A stretch of 63,819 nt of DNA from Streptococcus parasanguinis (GTDB lineage: Bacteria > Bacillota > Bacilli > Lactobacillales > Streptococcaceae). Position 1 is the first letter of the stretch. Every line of letters starts with the position of its first letter. Positions 26,049 through 34,685 of the stretch are shown in pieces. The stretch spans positions 1 to 63,819 of the forward strand of contig NZ_JACLQU010000015.1 of the NCBI RefSeq assembly GCF_016648855.1, given 5' to 3'. The notes beneath the pieces were generated by a model, which saw only the letters and a program-made list of their open reading frames with translations, did not search any database and had not been told where the DNA came from. A program made the position numbers and the translations under genes.

Positions 26049-27593
26049 ATGTCTGCTAAAGAAGAAGCCTTAAAAAAGGAATTTCATTTTGCCTCTAGTT
26101 CAATTGTGGCCCATATTGTCAGAGGTGTTCTGGTTGGGATCGTTGTGGGCTGCATCGTCTCAAGTTTTCGTTTTTTGATCGAACATATTTTTCATTTTGT
26201 TCAAGGCGTTTACAAGGAGATGTCTGGTCAACCACTTTATTTGCTGGCGATGCTGTTGGGGTATGGGGTGATCGTACTGATTGCTGGCCGACTTATTCGC
26301 ACCAATCGGGATATCAAAGGATCAGGAATTCCGCAAGTCGAAGCAGAGCTTAAGGGCCTATTGGCGGTAAGCTGGTGGGATACCTTGTGGAAGAAGTATA
26401 TTCTAGGTGTCTTGGCCATCGGAAGTGGCTTGATGCTTGGTCGTGAAGGTCCTAGTATTCAATTAGGGGCAATGGGTGGAAAAGGAGTGGCCCATCATTT
26501 GAAGGTCAGTCCGGTTGAGGAGCGGTCTTTGATTGCAAGTGGGGCTGCCGCTGGTCTTGCCGCTGCCTTTAATGCACCTATAGCGGGGCTCTTATTTGTG
26601 GTTGAAGAGGTCTACCATCATTTTTCACGTTTCTTTTGGATTTCAACCTTGGCTGCTAGTTTGACTGCTAATTTTATTTCACTCAATGTCTTTGGTCAAA
26701 CACCAGTGCTTCATATGCCACAAAATATTCCACCACTTCATCTGTCTCAGTACTGGATTTATCTATTTCTTGGAGTCTTTTTAGGGGCAGCGGGTTATGT
26801 CTACGAAATAGTGGTGCTCAATATCGGTCGCCTGTATCGTTTGCTAGAGAAGATTTTCCATGTTCCTTCTCATTATTCTTCTTTATTCGCCTTTGTCTTG
26901 ATTCTTCCAATCGGCTATTTTCTTCCCCAAATTCTTGGTGGTGGGAACCAATTAGTCTTGGATTTAGCTCGAGTACCGTATCCAGTGCTGACCATCCTTC
27001 TCTATTTTGTGATCCGTTTCATCTGGAGTATGTTAAGCTATGGTAGTGGTTTGCCGGGAGGAATCTTCCTGCCCATACTAGCATTAGGATCACTTTTAGG
27101 GGCCATCGTTGGAACTATCCTTCAAAACATTGGCTTTATCTCTCAAAATCAGCTGCCTCTCTTCATTATTTTAGGAATGAGTGGGTATTTTGGGGCTATT
27201 TCAAAAGCACCTTTAACAGCGATGATCTTGGTAACAGAGATGGTCGGTGATATTCGCAGTTTAATGCCCCTAGGCATGGTGACCTTGCTGGCTTATATGA
27301 TTATGGATCTCTTCCATGGAGCGCCAGTCTATGAAGCCATGCTCGAGCAATTGTTGCCGGATAAGGCGCAAGAAGAAGGAGAGTTGACTTTGATTGAGAT
27401 CCCTGTATCAGAAAAGATTGCTGGAAAGCAAGTTCATGAACTGCACCTCCCTCAAGATATCTTAATTACCACGCAAATGCGAAGCGGGAAGAGTTATACG
27501 GTCAATGGTGCAACCCGCTTGTATCTTGGAGATAGCATCTTTGTAGTGGTTAAAGAATCCGAAATTGGACGGGTCAAGGATATTCTTTTGTAA
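26049..27593 (+). CDS. ClC family chloride/proton transporter with TrkA-C domain
   Basis: The 514-residue protein has the ClC selectivity motifs GREGPSIQLG and GSGLPGGIFLP in a core of about 10-12 helices. Residues from about 445 on form a cytoplasmic TrkA-C (RCK_C) domain that often senses ligands. The family exchanges Cl- or F- for protons; the motif here fits the Cl-/H+ type. It may help with acid stress. It is transcribed alone, with GAAGGAG upstream. Confidence 0.92.
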   Translation: MSAKEEALKKEFHFASSSIVAHIVRGVLVGIVVGCIVSSFRFLIEHIFHFVQGVYKEMSGQPLYLLAMLLGYGVIVLIAGRLIRTNRDIKGSGIPQVEAELKGLLAVSWWDTLWKKYILGVLAIGSGLMLGREGPSIQLGAMGGKGVAHHLKVSPVEERSLIASGAAAGLAAAFNAPIAGLLFVVEEVYHHFSRFFWISTLAASLTANFISLNVFGQTPVLHMPQNIPPLHLSQYWIYLFLGVFLGAAGYVYEIVVLNIGRLYRLLEKIFHVPSHYSSLFAFVLILPIGYFLPQILGGGNQLVLDLARVPYPVLTILLYFVIRFIWSMLSYGSGLPGGIFLPILALGSLLGAIVGTILQNIGFISQNQLPLFIILGMSGYFGAISKAPLTAMILVTEMVGDIRSLMPLGMVTLLAYMIMDLFHGAPVYEAMLEQLLPDKAQEEGELTLIEIPVSEKIAGKQVHELHLPQDILITTQMRSGKSYTVNGATRLYLGDSIFVVVKESEIGRVKDILL

Positions 27594-27703
27594 AAGACAG
27601 ATTCTCAGAAATGTTTTCCTATTATTAAATTTTCAGACAATTATTGAAAAATGAGAAAATATCTGGTAAAATAGGGCCAAGAACAAATGAGGAGAAGTCT
27701 TTC

Positions 27704-28576
27704 ATGAAAAAATATAGTCTACTCTTATTGAGTGTTGCTCTTTTAGCAGGGTGTGCAAATACTACTAGCAAACAGTCGAGTCAAAAGACGCAAACCAGCT
27801 CAACGGTGCAGTTGTCAAAGGCTGACCAGAAGACCTTGGACAATGCGACAGCTGAATACAAAGACTTTGTTGAAATGCAAATTGACCAATTGCTCAAGGA
27901 TACAGAAGGATTCCGAGCTACGTTAAAAGATGGGAATTTGGAAGAAGCCAAAAAGCAATATCCCTTGATCCGTATGGCCTATGAACGTTCCGAACCGATT
28001 GCTGAAACCTTCGGAGAATCAGATGTCAAGATCGACTACCGTTTGGTGGATTATGTGGATGAAAATAAATCAGAAGATGGCTGGTCAGGTTTCCACCGGA
28101 TTGAGCGTATCCTTTGGGAAAACAATACCACAGATGGAACAGACAAATACGCTGACCAACTGGTGAACGATATCAAGGAGTTGAAAGCTAAAATTGCTAC
28201 AGTAGAAGTCACACCGGATATCATGTTGACCGGAGCTGTCGATTTGCTCAATGAAGTGGCAACGCAAAAGATTACAGGTGAAGAAGAAGTCTTCTCTCAT
28301 ACAGATCTTTACGACTTCCGTGCCAATATTGAAGGGGCTGAAAAGATCTTCTCTCTCTTTAAACCTTTGATTGAGAAAAAAGATGCCAAATTGGTTAAAA
28401 CCTTGGAAGCAGAGTTCAAGAATGTTAATGCTTTATTGGACAAACACATGACAGATGATTCAAACTATAAGTCTTACACAGACTTATCCAAGGAAGATAC
28501 CAAGGAATTGGCAGAAGCTGTGACCAAACTTGGTGAACCTTTGTCTCAAATGGGTGTGATTTTAGATGGGAAATAA
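27704..28576 (+). CDS. efeO: EfeO/EfeM-type iron-binding lipoprotein
   Basis: This is the extracellular iron-capturing component of the Efe (ferrous/ferric iron uptake) system. A lipoprotein signal peptide ends in LLAGC, and the rest is an imelysin-like (M75) domain with the metal-site motif GFHRIERILWE. The cupredoxin domain of E. coli EfeO is missing, so it is the EfeM-like short form, 290 residues. The ATG at 27704 follows GAGGAG. It begins the operon efeO-efeB-efeU-tatC-tatA. Confidence 0.9.
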   Translation: MKKYSLLLLSVALLAGCANTTSKQSSQKTQTSSTVQLSKADQKTLDNATAEYKDFVEMQIDQLLKDTEGFRATLKDGNLEEAKKQYPLIRMAYERSEPIAETFGESDVKIDYRLVDYVDENKSEDGWSGFHRIERILWENNTTDGTDKYADQLVNDIKELKAKIATVEVTPDIMLTGAVDLLNEVATQKITGEEEVFSHTDLYDFRANIEGAEKIFSLFKPLIEKKDAKLVKTLEAEFKNVNALLDKHMTDDSNYKSYTDLSKEDTKELAEAVTKLGEPLSQMGVILDGK

Positions 28577-28581
28577 GAAAC

Positions 28582-29787
28582 ATGGCTGACGAAAAATTTT
28601 TAGATAAAAAAATGGACCGTCGTGAATTTCTTAAAAAAGCAGGTATTGGAGGGGCTGGTCTAGCGCTAGGTCTCTCTGGTGCATCTGCTTTTTTCGCTAA
28701 TCAAGACAGTTCCAGCAAAAAAGCTTATGATGGGGATGAAGACGTCTCCTTTTATGGCAAGCACCAAGCAGGGATTACGACGCCCATGCAGAAGGCTTGC
28801 TACTTGGTTGTATTAGATCTTCACACGACGGACAAAAAAGAAGTCATCCAACTCTTTAAAGACTGGACTGATTATAGTAGTAAATTAGTCGAAGGAGAAT
28901 TGGTCAAAAAAGATGGTTCCAATGCCCTCTTGCCTCCAACAGATACAGGTGAAACAGTGGGACTCAACCCCTATCGCTTGAGCCTGACTTTTGGGGTTTC
29001 GGCCTCCTTTCTAAAGAAACTGGGCTTGGAGTCCAAACGTCCGAAACTCTTTCGTGATTTGCCCCCATTTCCAAAGGAGCAGTTGCAGGACAAATATACA
29101 GGTGGCGATATCGTCATTCAGGCCTGTGCAGACGATGAGCAAGTAGCCTTTCATGCGGTGCGAAATCTGATTCGTAAGGGTCGCAATACCATTACCATGA
29201 AGTGGAGCAAATCAGGTTTTGCGGCCATTGGTGACCGAAAAGAAACACCCCGCAACCTCTTTGGTTTCAAGGATGGAACGGCAAATGTCACGACGGAGAA
29301 GGACTTTGACAAGGTCGTCTGGACTGACAGCAAGGATTGGATGAAGGGTGGTTCCTATATGGCTCTTCGCTTAGTGCAAATGCACTTGGAAACTTGGGAC
29401 CGAACGAATTTGCAGGAGCAGGAAAATACCTTTGGTCGCTACAAGGAGTCCGGTGCTCCCTTTGGTAAAACCAACGAATTTGATGAAGTAGATTTATCTA
29501 AACTACCAGTAGATTCACATGTCCGTTTGGCCAAAGAAGTGGATCGACCAATTTTACGGCGGTCTTATTCTTATTCAGATGGTATCAATGAACAGACTGG
29601 GCAATTTGATGCCGGCTTGATCTTTATAGCCTTTCAAAAGGATCCGAACAGCTTTGTCAAAATCCAAACCAACTTGGGCGCAGTCGATAAAATGAACGAG
29701 TACATCACCCATATCGGAAGTGGACTCTTTGCTTGCTTTGCAGGCGTTGAGAAAGGAGGGTATCTTGGTCAAGCACTCTTTGAATAA
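28582..29787 (+). CDS. efeB: EfeB-type DyP haem peroxidase, Tat substrate
   Basis: The protein is a dye-decolourising-type peroxidase that handles iron or haem-iron outside the cell for EfeU. A twin-arginine signal, RREFLKKAG (Arg13-Arg14) with a hydrophobic stretch, is plain. The catalytic GxxDG motif reads GFKDG at 228-232. At 401 residues it is of normal length. It starts five bases after efeO and overlaps efeU. It is the only Tat substrate I can see in the window, and tatC-tatA are in the same operon. Confidence 0.92.
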   Translation: MADEKFLDKKMDRREFLKKAGIGGAGLALGLSGASAFFANQDSSSKKAYDGDEDVSFYGKHQAGITTPMQKACYLVVLDLHTTDKKEVIQLFKDWTDYSSKLVEGELVKKDGSNALLPPTDTGETVGLNPYRLSLTFGVSASFLKKLGLESKRPKLFRDLPPFPKEQLQDKYTGGDIVIQACADDEQVAFHAVRNLIRKGRNTITMKWSKSGFAAIGDRKETPRNLFGFKDGTANVTTEKDFDKVVWTDSKDWMKGGSYMALRLVQMHLETWDRTNLQEQENTFGRYKESGAPFGKTNEFDEVDLSKLPVDSHVRLAKEVDRPILRRSYSYSDGINEQTGQFDAGLIFIAFQKDPNSFVKIQTNLGAVDKMNEYITHIGSGLFACFAGVEKGGYLGQALFE

Positions 29788-31450
29788 ACTCTTGATCTTG
29801 TTCGGCCTTCTTGCCTTGTTCTGCACTCATCCAGTAGCTGCGGAGTCTTATAGCGATCTCTTTATCAAGATCACAGATGCAACAACCGCTATAGAAAATA
29901 AGGACCAGAAAAAGGCCAAGGAATTGATTGCTGAAATTCAGGCTGATTTTGAATCCAAAGACCACCATGATTCCAAAGCAGGGAAAAAAGTTAGCCAAGC
30001 CTTAGATATAAAAGGGGAGGTAAGAAAAGAGGATCTCACCAAGATCTCATCAGCCTTGCTCGCTTTTGAAAAAGAGCAAAATCCGGTCGATTTAGAGGCG
30101 GAAAAAGACAAACTCGTGAGTCGCCTCGCTCCTTACTTTAAGAACCTACAAGAGGCCATTACGGCTAAGGATCTGGATGAAACTCGTCAAACCTATGCCG
30201 ATCTCAATAATACCTGGACGCGAAACGAAGCGGTGGTCAGAGATCACAGCACAGCCTACTATGGTAAAATCGAGACGGCCATTTCGCTTTTGCGCAGTAG
30301 TATTGAAACAGAGCCTACCGATTTTACCAACATCCAGTCCTCTTATGATGACCTCAAAAATGGGATTGATGCCTTTGTAAAAGGAGAAGCCATTAGCAAT
30401 GCCAGTACGGATTTGACGTTGAACGATGGGATCAAGCTTTTGGAGAAGGCGCAAAGCCAATTCCAATCCGGCGACGATAAGTCTGCTGCAGCGACTATGA
30501 AGCAGTTTATCACCATCTGGCCAACTATCGAAGGGGATGTCAGCACGACCAATCCCAGTCTCTACACGCGCGTAGAGAGCGAATCCCCGGTCATTATGGT
30601 CAAGGGGAAAGAGAAGGCCTATCAAGAGAAATTACAAGGATTGATCAGAGACCTGTCTGCGATCGATACGACAGCTTCTTACAACGCCTTTGATGCCATG
30701 TTGATTCTTTTGCGTGAAGGAGTAGAAGCCCTTCTGATCGTCATGGCACTTGTGACGACCCTTAAGGCTGCTAAGATGAGGAAAGGCCTTAAATGGGTTT
30801 ACGGTGGAGCTATTGCGGGTGTTCTTGCCAGTGCAGCGATTGCTCTTGTTTTGCAAGTAGCATTTCCAGCCGTTACTTCGGGGTCTAATCGGGAAATCAT
30901 TGAAGGTGGCGTTGGGATTTTCGCTGTGGTCATGATGATTCTCATCGGAATTTGGCTCCACAGCAAGTCCTCTGTCAAACAGTGGAATGCCTTTATGGAA
31001 CGTAAAATGAAGACAGTGACGGCTACTGGAAGCTTTGTGTCGATGTTTGCTCTCAGTTTCTTAGCAGTCTTTCGTGAAGGGGCTGAGACTATTCTCTTTT
31101 ATGTTGGGATCATTCCGCGGATTACAACCGCGAATTTCTTACTGGGAATAGGGTTTGCCATAGCCGTTCTCATCATCATTGCATTGGCCATGACCAAGGC
31201 CAGTCAAGCTATCCAACCTCATCGAATCTTTTTCATTCTGACGTGGTTGATTTACGCTTTGGCCTTCAAGATGCTCGGTGTCAGCATTCACGCCCTGCAG
31301 TTGACCAATATCCTACCTAGCCATTTGGTCAATGGACTTCCAACCATCGATTGGGCGGGGATCTATCCAAGCTGGGAAGTTCTTCTTCCTCAAGGTATCT
31401 TTGTGGCCTTGATCGCACTCGTTACGGTGAGACAACATGGCAAAGAGTAG
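29765..31450 (+). CDS. efeU: EfeU/FTR1-type iron permease with extracellular helical domain
   Basis: This is the membrane permease of the Efe system. A signal peptide precedes a roughly 270-residue extracellular helical domain and a seven-helix FTR1 domain with two REGxE iron motifs (REGVE 317-321 and REGAE 437-441). I chose the TTG at 29765 (561 aa) since GGAGGG lies five bases upstream and it gives a clean signal peptide; an ATG at 29720 would add 15 unlike residues. The gene overlaps efeB by 23 bases and tatC by 14. Confidence 0.88.
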   Translation: MVKHSLNKLLILFGLLALFCTHPVAAESYSDLFIKITDATTAIENKDQKKAKELIAEIQADFESKDHHDSKAGKKVSQALDIKGEVRKEDLTKISSALLAFEKEQNPVDLEAEKDKLVSRLAPYFKNLQEAITAKDLDETRQTYADLNNTWTRNEAVVRDHSTAYYGKIETAISLLRSSIETEPTDFTNIQSSYDDLKNGIDAFVKGEAISNASTDLTLNDGIKLLEKAQSQFQSGDDKSAAATMKQFITIWPTIEGDVSTTNPSLYTRVESESPVIMVKGKEKAYQEKLQGLIRDLSAIDTTASYNAFDAMLILLREGVEALLIVMALVTTLKAAKMRKGLKWVYGGAIAGVLASAAIALVLQVAFPAVTSGSNREIIEGGVGIFAVVMMILIGIWLHSKSSVKQWNAFMERKMKTVTATGSFVSMFALSFLAVFREGAETILFYVGIIPRITTANFLLGIGFAIAVLIIIALAMTKASQAIQPHRIFFILTWLIYALAFKMLGVSIHALQLTNILPSHLVNGLPTIDWAGIYPSWEVLLPQGIFVALIALVTVRQHGKE

Positions 31451-32156
31451 AGCAGATGAAATGACTATTGTTGAACATTTGGTCGAATTTCGAAAACGAT
31501 TGATCGCAGTGGTCTTGTGCTATATTATCGTCTTCATCCTAGCATTTGTATTTGGAGGAGAAACCTATCAAGCCTTGACGGCTAGCCTGCATCAAAAACT
31601 GCTGGTACTGGGACCGAATGATATTCTCTGGATCTATGTATCGCTGGCCAATCTCACATCCTTTAGCCTGACCTTGCCCTTTATTGTCTACCAGATTTGG
31701 CAATTTGTAAGGCCGGCTTTGAGGGAGAAGGAGGCGCGTGCAGTCTTTGCCTATATCCCAGCTAGCTTTATTTGCTTTGTACTGGGGCTTGCATTTGGTT
31801 ATTTCTTTGTCAGTCCAGCTATTTTAGAGGTCCTGATGCGATTGGGAGAAGGGCTGTTTGATACCCAATTAACAGCACAAAATTATCTAACCTTCTTATG
31901 GCACACTACCTTGCCTTTAGGGGTCTTGTTCGAGTTACCAGTTTTGGTCGCTTTTCTGACCTCGATTGGTCTCTTGACACCACAGTTTTTAATAACCTAC
32001 CGACGTTATGCTTACTTTGTTCTGCTGGTCTTAGCCGTCGTGCTAACCCCTGCAGACTTTATCAGTGACTTGGCCATGACACTCCCTTTGATCCTCTTAT
32101 TTGAAGTCAGTGTCGCCTTCAGTAAAGTCATCTATTCAAGAAAAAGGAGAAACTAA
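31437..32156 (+). CDS. tatC: Twin-arginine translocase subunit TatC
   Basis: TatC recognises twin-arginine signals of folded proteins. The 239-residue protein has six helices and the N-terminal signature EHLVEFRKRLI. The ATG lies inside the end of efeU and the stop overlaps the tatA start (ATGG with TAATGG), so translation is coupled. Its presence in the efe operon suggests that EfeB is its dedicated cargo. Confidence 0.95.
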   Translation: MAKSRADEMTIVEHLVEFRKRLIAVVLCYIIVFILAFVFGGETYQALTASLHQKLLVLGPNDILWIYVSLANLTSFSLTLPFIVYQIWQFVRPALREKEARAVFAYIPASFICFVLGLAFGYFFVSPAILEVLMRLGEGLFDTQLTAQNYLTFLWHTTLPLGVLFELPVLVAFLTSIGLLTPQFLITYRRYAYFVLLVLAVVLTPADFISDLAMTLPLILLFEVSVAFSKVIYSRKRRN

Positions 32157-32353
32157 TGGGAATTTTACGTGATATTGGAGCACCAGGTTTGATCATCATC
32201 ATCCTGGGCGCCCTCTTGATTTTTGGACCAAAACGCCTGCCTGAGTTGGGCCAGTCCATCGGCAAAATGTTTGCTGAATTTAAGACAGCTGTCAATAAAG
32301 GCAGTGAAGAAGCAGATCAAGACGCCAAAGAAGCTAAAGAAGAAAAAGAATAA
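32156..32353 (+). CDS. tatA: Twin-arginine translocase subunit TatA
   Basis: This 65-residue protein has one N-terminal membrane helix (GLIIIILGALLIF), the hinge FGPKRLPELGQSIG and a charged amphipathic C-terminus rich in Glu and Lys. No tatB is present, as in other minimal Gram-positive TatAC systems. It closes the efe-tat operon; no obvious terminator follows before the next promoter. Confidence 0.95.
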   Translation: MGILRDIGAPGLIIIILGALLIFGPKRLPELGQSIGKMFAEFKTAVNKGSEEADQDAKEAKEEKE

Positions 32354-32375
32354 TCAGACAATTTTCAAAATTCTA

Positions 32376-32404
32376 TTGAGTTCGATTGCATAAAAAGGTA
32401 TAAT
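32376..32404 (+). promoter_or_regulatory. Promoter of the 36-residue membrane peptide gene
   Basis: TTGAGT and TATAAT are separated by 17 bases, a near-consensus vegetative promoter 36 bases upstream of the small ORF. Confidence 0.75.
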
Positions 32405-32439
32405 AAGACAAGTACTTGCAATCGACGAAGGAGGAAACC

Positions 32440-32550
32440 ATGATTATTACGATTTTGTCACTCATTTTCTATTTTAGCTATATCGGATTCTTATGCTGGT
32501 TGGTCGTAAAAATTGTCGAAAAATTGTTCAATTTCTTGTTGAACCGTTAA
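32440..32550 (+). CDS. Small single-helix membrane protein, 36 residues
   Basis: The ORF begins MIITILSLIFYFSYIG and ends LFNFLLNR. A hydrophobic helix spans about residues 2-24 and a short Lys-containing amphipathic tail follows. A consensus promoter, a strong AAGGAGG seven bases before the ATG, and a terminator directly after the stop make it a complete gene. I do not recognise it. It could be a membrane regulator peptide or a type I toxin-like protein; no antisense RNA is obvious. Confidence 0.65.
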   Translation: MIITILSLIFYFSYIGFLCWLVVKIVEKLFNFLLNR

Positions 32551-32559
32551 TGAAGAAAC

Positions 32560-32592
32560 AATCCATTTCACCCCGAGTGAGTGGATTTTTTG
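32560..32592 (+). terminator. Terminator of the 36-residue membrane peptide gene
   Basis: AATCCA with TGGATT and TCAC with GTGA form a stem broken by a small internal loop, followed by TTTTTT. Confidence 0.75.
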
Positions 32593-32662
32593 TGTCCAAT
32601 TCAGTTAGAAAGATTCAAACAAAGAGGTTTTAACGGTCTCAGATTGAAGATAAAGTCATATA

Positions 32663-32721
32663 AAAAACTTTCCTTAAGTGAGTACGGACGTCAGCGAACT
32701 TATTAGAAGTTCCATGACTAA
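32663..32721 (+). repeat. 59-base repeat, copy 2
   Basis: It matches 25705-25763 with four differences, including the invariant GTGAGTACGGACGTCAGCGA. The internal hairpin is kept in a shorter form (GAACTT-ATTAG-AAGTTC). Its last bases are the ATGACTAA that open a small ORF. The longer flanking complementarity seen around copy 1 is absent here. Confidence 0.75.
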
Positions 32722-32842
32722 ATCAAAATACAAAGGGCGTCTGCGGATAAAGTCAAAAGAGGAAATTAGAAAGCAAGTGAAACAACACAACAAAACCATC
32801 GTTTTACTGACTGTTTTGTTTATTGCTATGCTTTCCATTTAA
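32714..32842 (+). CDS. Possible small membrane protein, 42 residues
   Basis: The ORF begins MTKSKYKGRLRIKS, is very basic for about 28 residues, and ends in one hydrophobic helix (TIVLLTVLFIAML) with a Ser-Ile end. Its start lies at the 3' end of the 59-base repeat and no good ribosome site precedes it. An in-frame GTG at 32678 inside the repeat would extend it by 12 residues. I do not recognise it. Translation is uncertain. Confidence 0.4.
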   Translation: MTKSKYKGRLRIKSKEEIRKQVKQHNKTIVLLTVLFIAMLSI

Positions 32843-33004
32843 ATGTTTTTATATCTTTCAACTTCTAGTATTTCTTGTTACTAGTGATGGACTATATCGT
32901 TTGTTTTTCTTATTTATTTTATAAGAATGTTAAGCTTAATAGAAATACAGTAATTACAAGATTGTAATATATTCTGTTATAGCTTTATGTGGCATGGGTA
33001 TAAA

Positions 33005-33035
33005 TTGATATGACTTTTATTATCTATGGTATAAT
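33005..33035 (+). promoter_or_regulatory. Candidate promoter of the SAP-domain gene
   Basis: TTGATA and TATAAT are 19 bases apart in AT-rich DNA. The stretch 32843-33004 before it holds nothing I can name. Confidence 0.5.
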
Positions 33036-33066
33036 GAGATAAATTTGGAGTTGTAGAGGCGAGCAT

Positions 33067-33684
33067 TTGGAAGAACATAGACCTGATTTTAGAGATATAA
33101 AATCATTTGAAGAATTTAACAGATACTACTGGTATCGAGAAGAGCTTTCACAAATTTGTAAGTACCTTGGATTAGAATACAGATGTACAAAAAAAGAATT
33201 AAATCATATTATAGAACAATATTTTAGGGGAAATAGAGTAGAAAAAGTTTTGAGGAAAAGAAACAAAAATCAAACCGAAATAATAACCCTAAATACATCA
33301 TTACTTGAATGTGGGTTTTCCTTTAATCAGAAATTTCGGGATTATTTTTCAGCTGTAACAGGTGTTAATCCGTTTAAGTTTAATGCTGATATGGCAACTG
33401 CTTGGAGAAAAGTAAAACGGGACAACAACATAAATTTTACAATCCAAGATATGATTAAAATATACTATGGAGAGTCAGACTACGCCAAGTATGATAATTC
33501 AGCTTGCCAATGGAATCAATTTCTAAAAGACTTTTGTGCCGATGAATTTAGCAATCATTACTCCAACAAGTTAAAAGTTGCGGCTATCCTTTGGAATGAA
33601 GTTAGAGATTCAAAAAATAAAAAAATTTATTCACGGGGACTTCTAAAAGAATATAGCTACAAAATAGAGGAGTACTGTAAGTAA
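33067..33684 (+). CDS. SAP-domain / DUF6434-like protein
   Basis: The 205-residue protein begins with MEEHRPDFRDIKSFEEFNRYYWYREEL and a SAP-like helix-extension-helix (about residues 25-60, ICKYLGLEYRCTKKELNHII), a fold that can bind DNA. The C-terminal half resembles the DUF6434 type (FTIQDMIKIYYG). The start is a TTG behind AGAGG. It is clearly more AT-rich and Lys/Asn-rich than neighbours, which suggests acquired accessory DNA. Function is unknown. Confidence 0.7.
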   Translation: MEEHRPDFRDIKSFEEFNRYYWYREELSQICKYLGLEYRCTKKELNHIIEQYFRGNRVEKVLRKRNKNQTEIITLNTSLLECGFSFNQKFRDYFSAVTGVNPFKFNADMATAWRKVKRDNNINFTIQDMIKIYYGESDYAKYDNSACQWNQFLKDFCADEFSNHYSNKLKVAAILWNEVRDSKNKKIYSRGLLKEYSYKIEEYCK

Positions 33685-33729
33685 ACAACTTCAAGTTTGT
33701 CGAACGGAATATAAAGTATTAAAGACGAT

Positions 33730-33758
33730 AGCACTCTGTTTTTGCAGAGTGCTTTTTT
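33730..33758 (+). terminator. Terminator of the SAP-domain gene
   Basis: AGCACTCTG and CAGAGTGCT form a nine-base stem with a six-base loop, followed by TTTTT. Confidence 0.88.
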
Positions 33759-33759
33759 G

Positions 33760-33873
33760 TTTTATAGAATATAAGAGAATGTGGGATACTTGCTTTCTCT
33801 GCTAGATGATCGAGCAGAGAAAGATTTATTAGATATGACATCAGTCAGCTAAACCCTTTTAGCTGGCTTTTTT
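33760..33873 (+). ncRNA. Candidate small RNA between two terminators
   Basis: The 33685-33998 interval has no gene. Between two terminators it holds a perfect 11-base hairpin (CTTTCTCTGCT at 33793-33803 with AGCAGAGAAAG at 33813-33823) and then an intrinsic terminator (CAGCTAAA with TTTAGCTG, T run, 33844-33873). A TATAG/TATAAG stretch near 33761-33774 could be its -10. A terminator without an ORF before it suggests a transcript of about 100 bases. No -35 is clear. Confidence 0.3.
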
Positions 33874-33998
33874 GTTAGCGACTCGGTCATTAACTTGCTT
33901 GTCAAAATATAATTCGGTATCATAGATATATAATGTTTGGTAAGTAAGTCCTATTGTCAGTTCGGAACAAGTAGATAGGAGAAGGGGAGAAAAAACTA

Positions 33999-34535
33999 GT
34001 GAATAAAGACCAATTGATAGAGAAACCAGAAATAAATATTGTTGGGGTTATTGCAAATCATCAGTTTAACTGGTATATTTGTTCAAACGAAATGTGGACA
34101 ATGGATATCGATAAATATATTCAGGCATACCAGGAAGCAGGTCTGGATGTTGATTTCTCCTATTTACCTGAGATTCAGCAGAATCTTCATGTGATTACAA
34201 AAAGCAATCTTGAGAGCTACTTAGAAATGTATAAAGATGATTGGCTGAAGGTGACGGTTGAAGAATTGATCTCAATGATCAAACGTTCAATGGAAGAGGA
34301 GAACTTGAATTCAGAGATTATTCTGGAAGGAAAAGCCTTGCTTCCGGATCTTTTCATCGATTTTGATAAAGAAGAATTTTATTCAAACCATCTGGGGATG
34401 AAAAACTACGAAAGATATGTGCCAAACGGATGGAAGTTTTTTTCAGGACGTTTTGATCATTTGATCCCCAAAGAGGAGCAATATTGGATTGAAGAGACCA
34501 AGAAAACTGAAGGAACTAGTCTTCTATTCATATAA
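33999..34535 (+). CDS. Hypothetical cytoplasmic protein, 178 residues
   Basis: I do not recognise this protein. It has no signal peptide or membrane helix, is acidic, and contains several aromatic-rich segments (NHQFNWYICSNEMWTMDIDKYI, split by the start of a helix, and YVPNGWKFFSGRFDHLIP). The start is a GTG behind GAGAAGGGGAG. It stands alone in the accessory region between the candidate small RNA and another orphan gene. The composition resembles immunity or SMI1-type small proteins, but I see no diagnostic motif. Confidence 0.6.
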   Translation: MNKDQLIEKPEINIVGVIANHQFNWYICSNEMWTMDIDKYIQAYQEAGLDVDFSYLPEIQQNLHVITKSNLESYLEMYKDDWLKVTVEELISMIKRSMEEENLNSEIILEGKALLPDLFIDFDKEEFYSNHLGMKNYERYVPNGWKFFSGRFDHLIPKEEQYWIEETKKTEGTSLLFI

Positions 34536-34551
34536 AAATAATACAGTTTAA

Positions 34552-34579
34552 AAGTATTTCATGAGACTGTGAAATGCTT
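34552..34579 (+). terminator. Weak hairpin after the 178-residue gene
   Basis: AAGTATTTCA and TGAAATGCTT form a stem with one mismatch. The T run after it is poor (TTTAAAATTT), so terminator function is uncertain. Confidence 0.4.
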
Positions 34580-34685
34580 TAAAATTTCGCCACATTTCAA
34601 ATCTTTATATTCCGTTTCGTTAGGAATAGCGATGGAAAGCCAACCAAATATGCTATACTGAAGTAGATAGAAGGAGGAGCGACTG

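Noticed and set aside
29765..29787. Frameshift or error at the overlap of efeB and efeU
   Set aside because: The overlap is explained by a TTG start with a strong GGAGGG site and a clean signal peptide; both proteins are full length.
30146..30625. Open frame of 159 codons opposite efeU
   Set aside because: It is antisense to the extracellular domain of efeU, lacks a ribosome site and shows no recognisable protein features.
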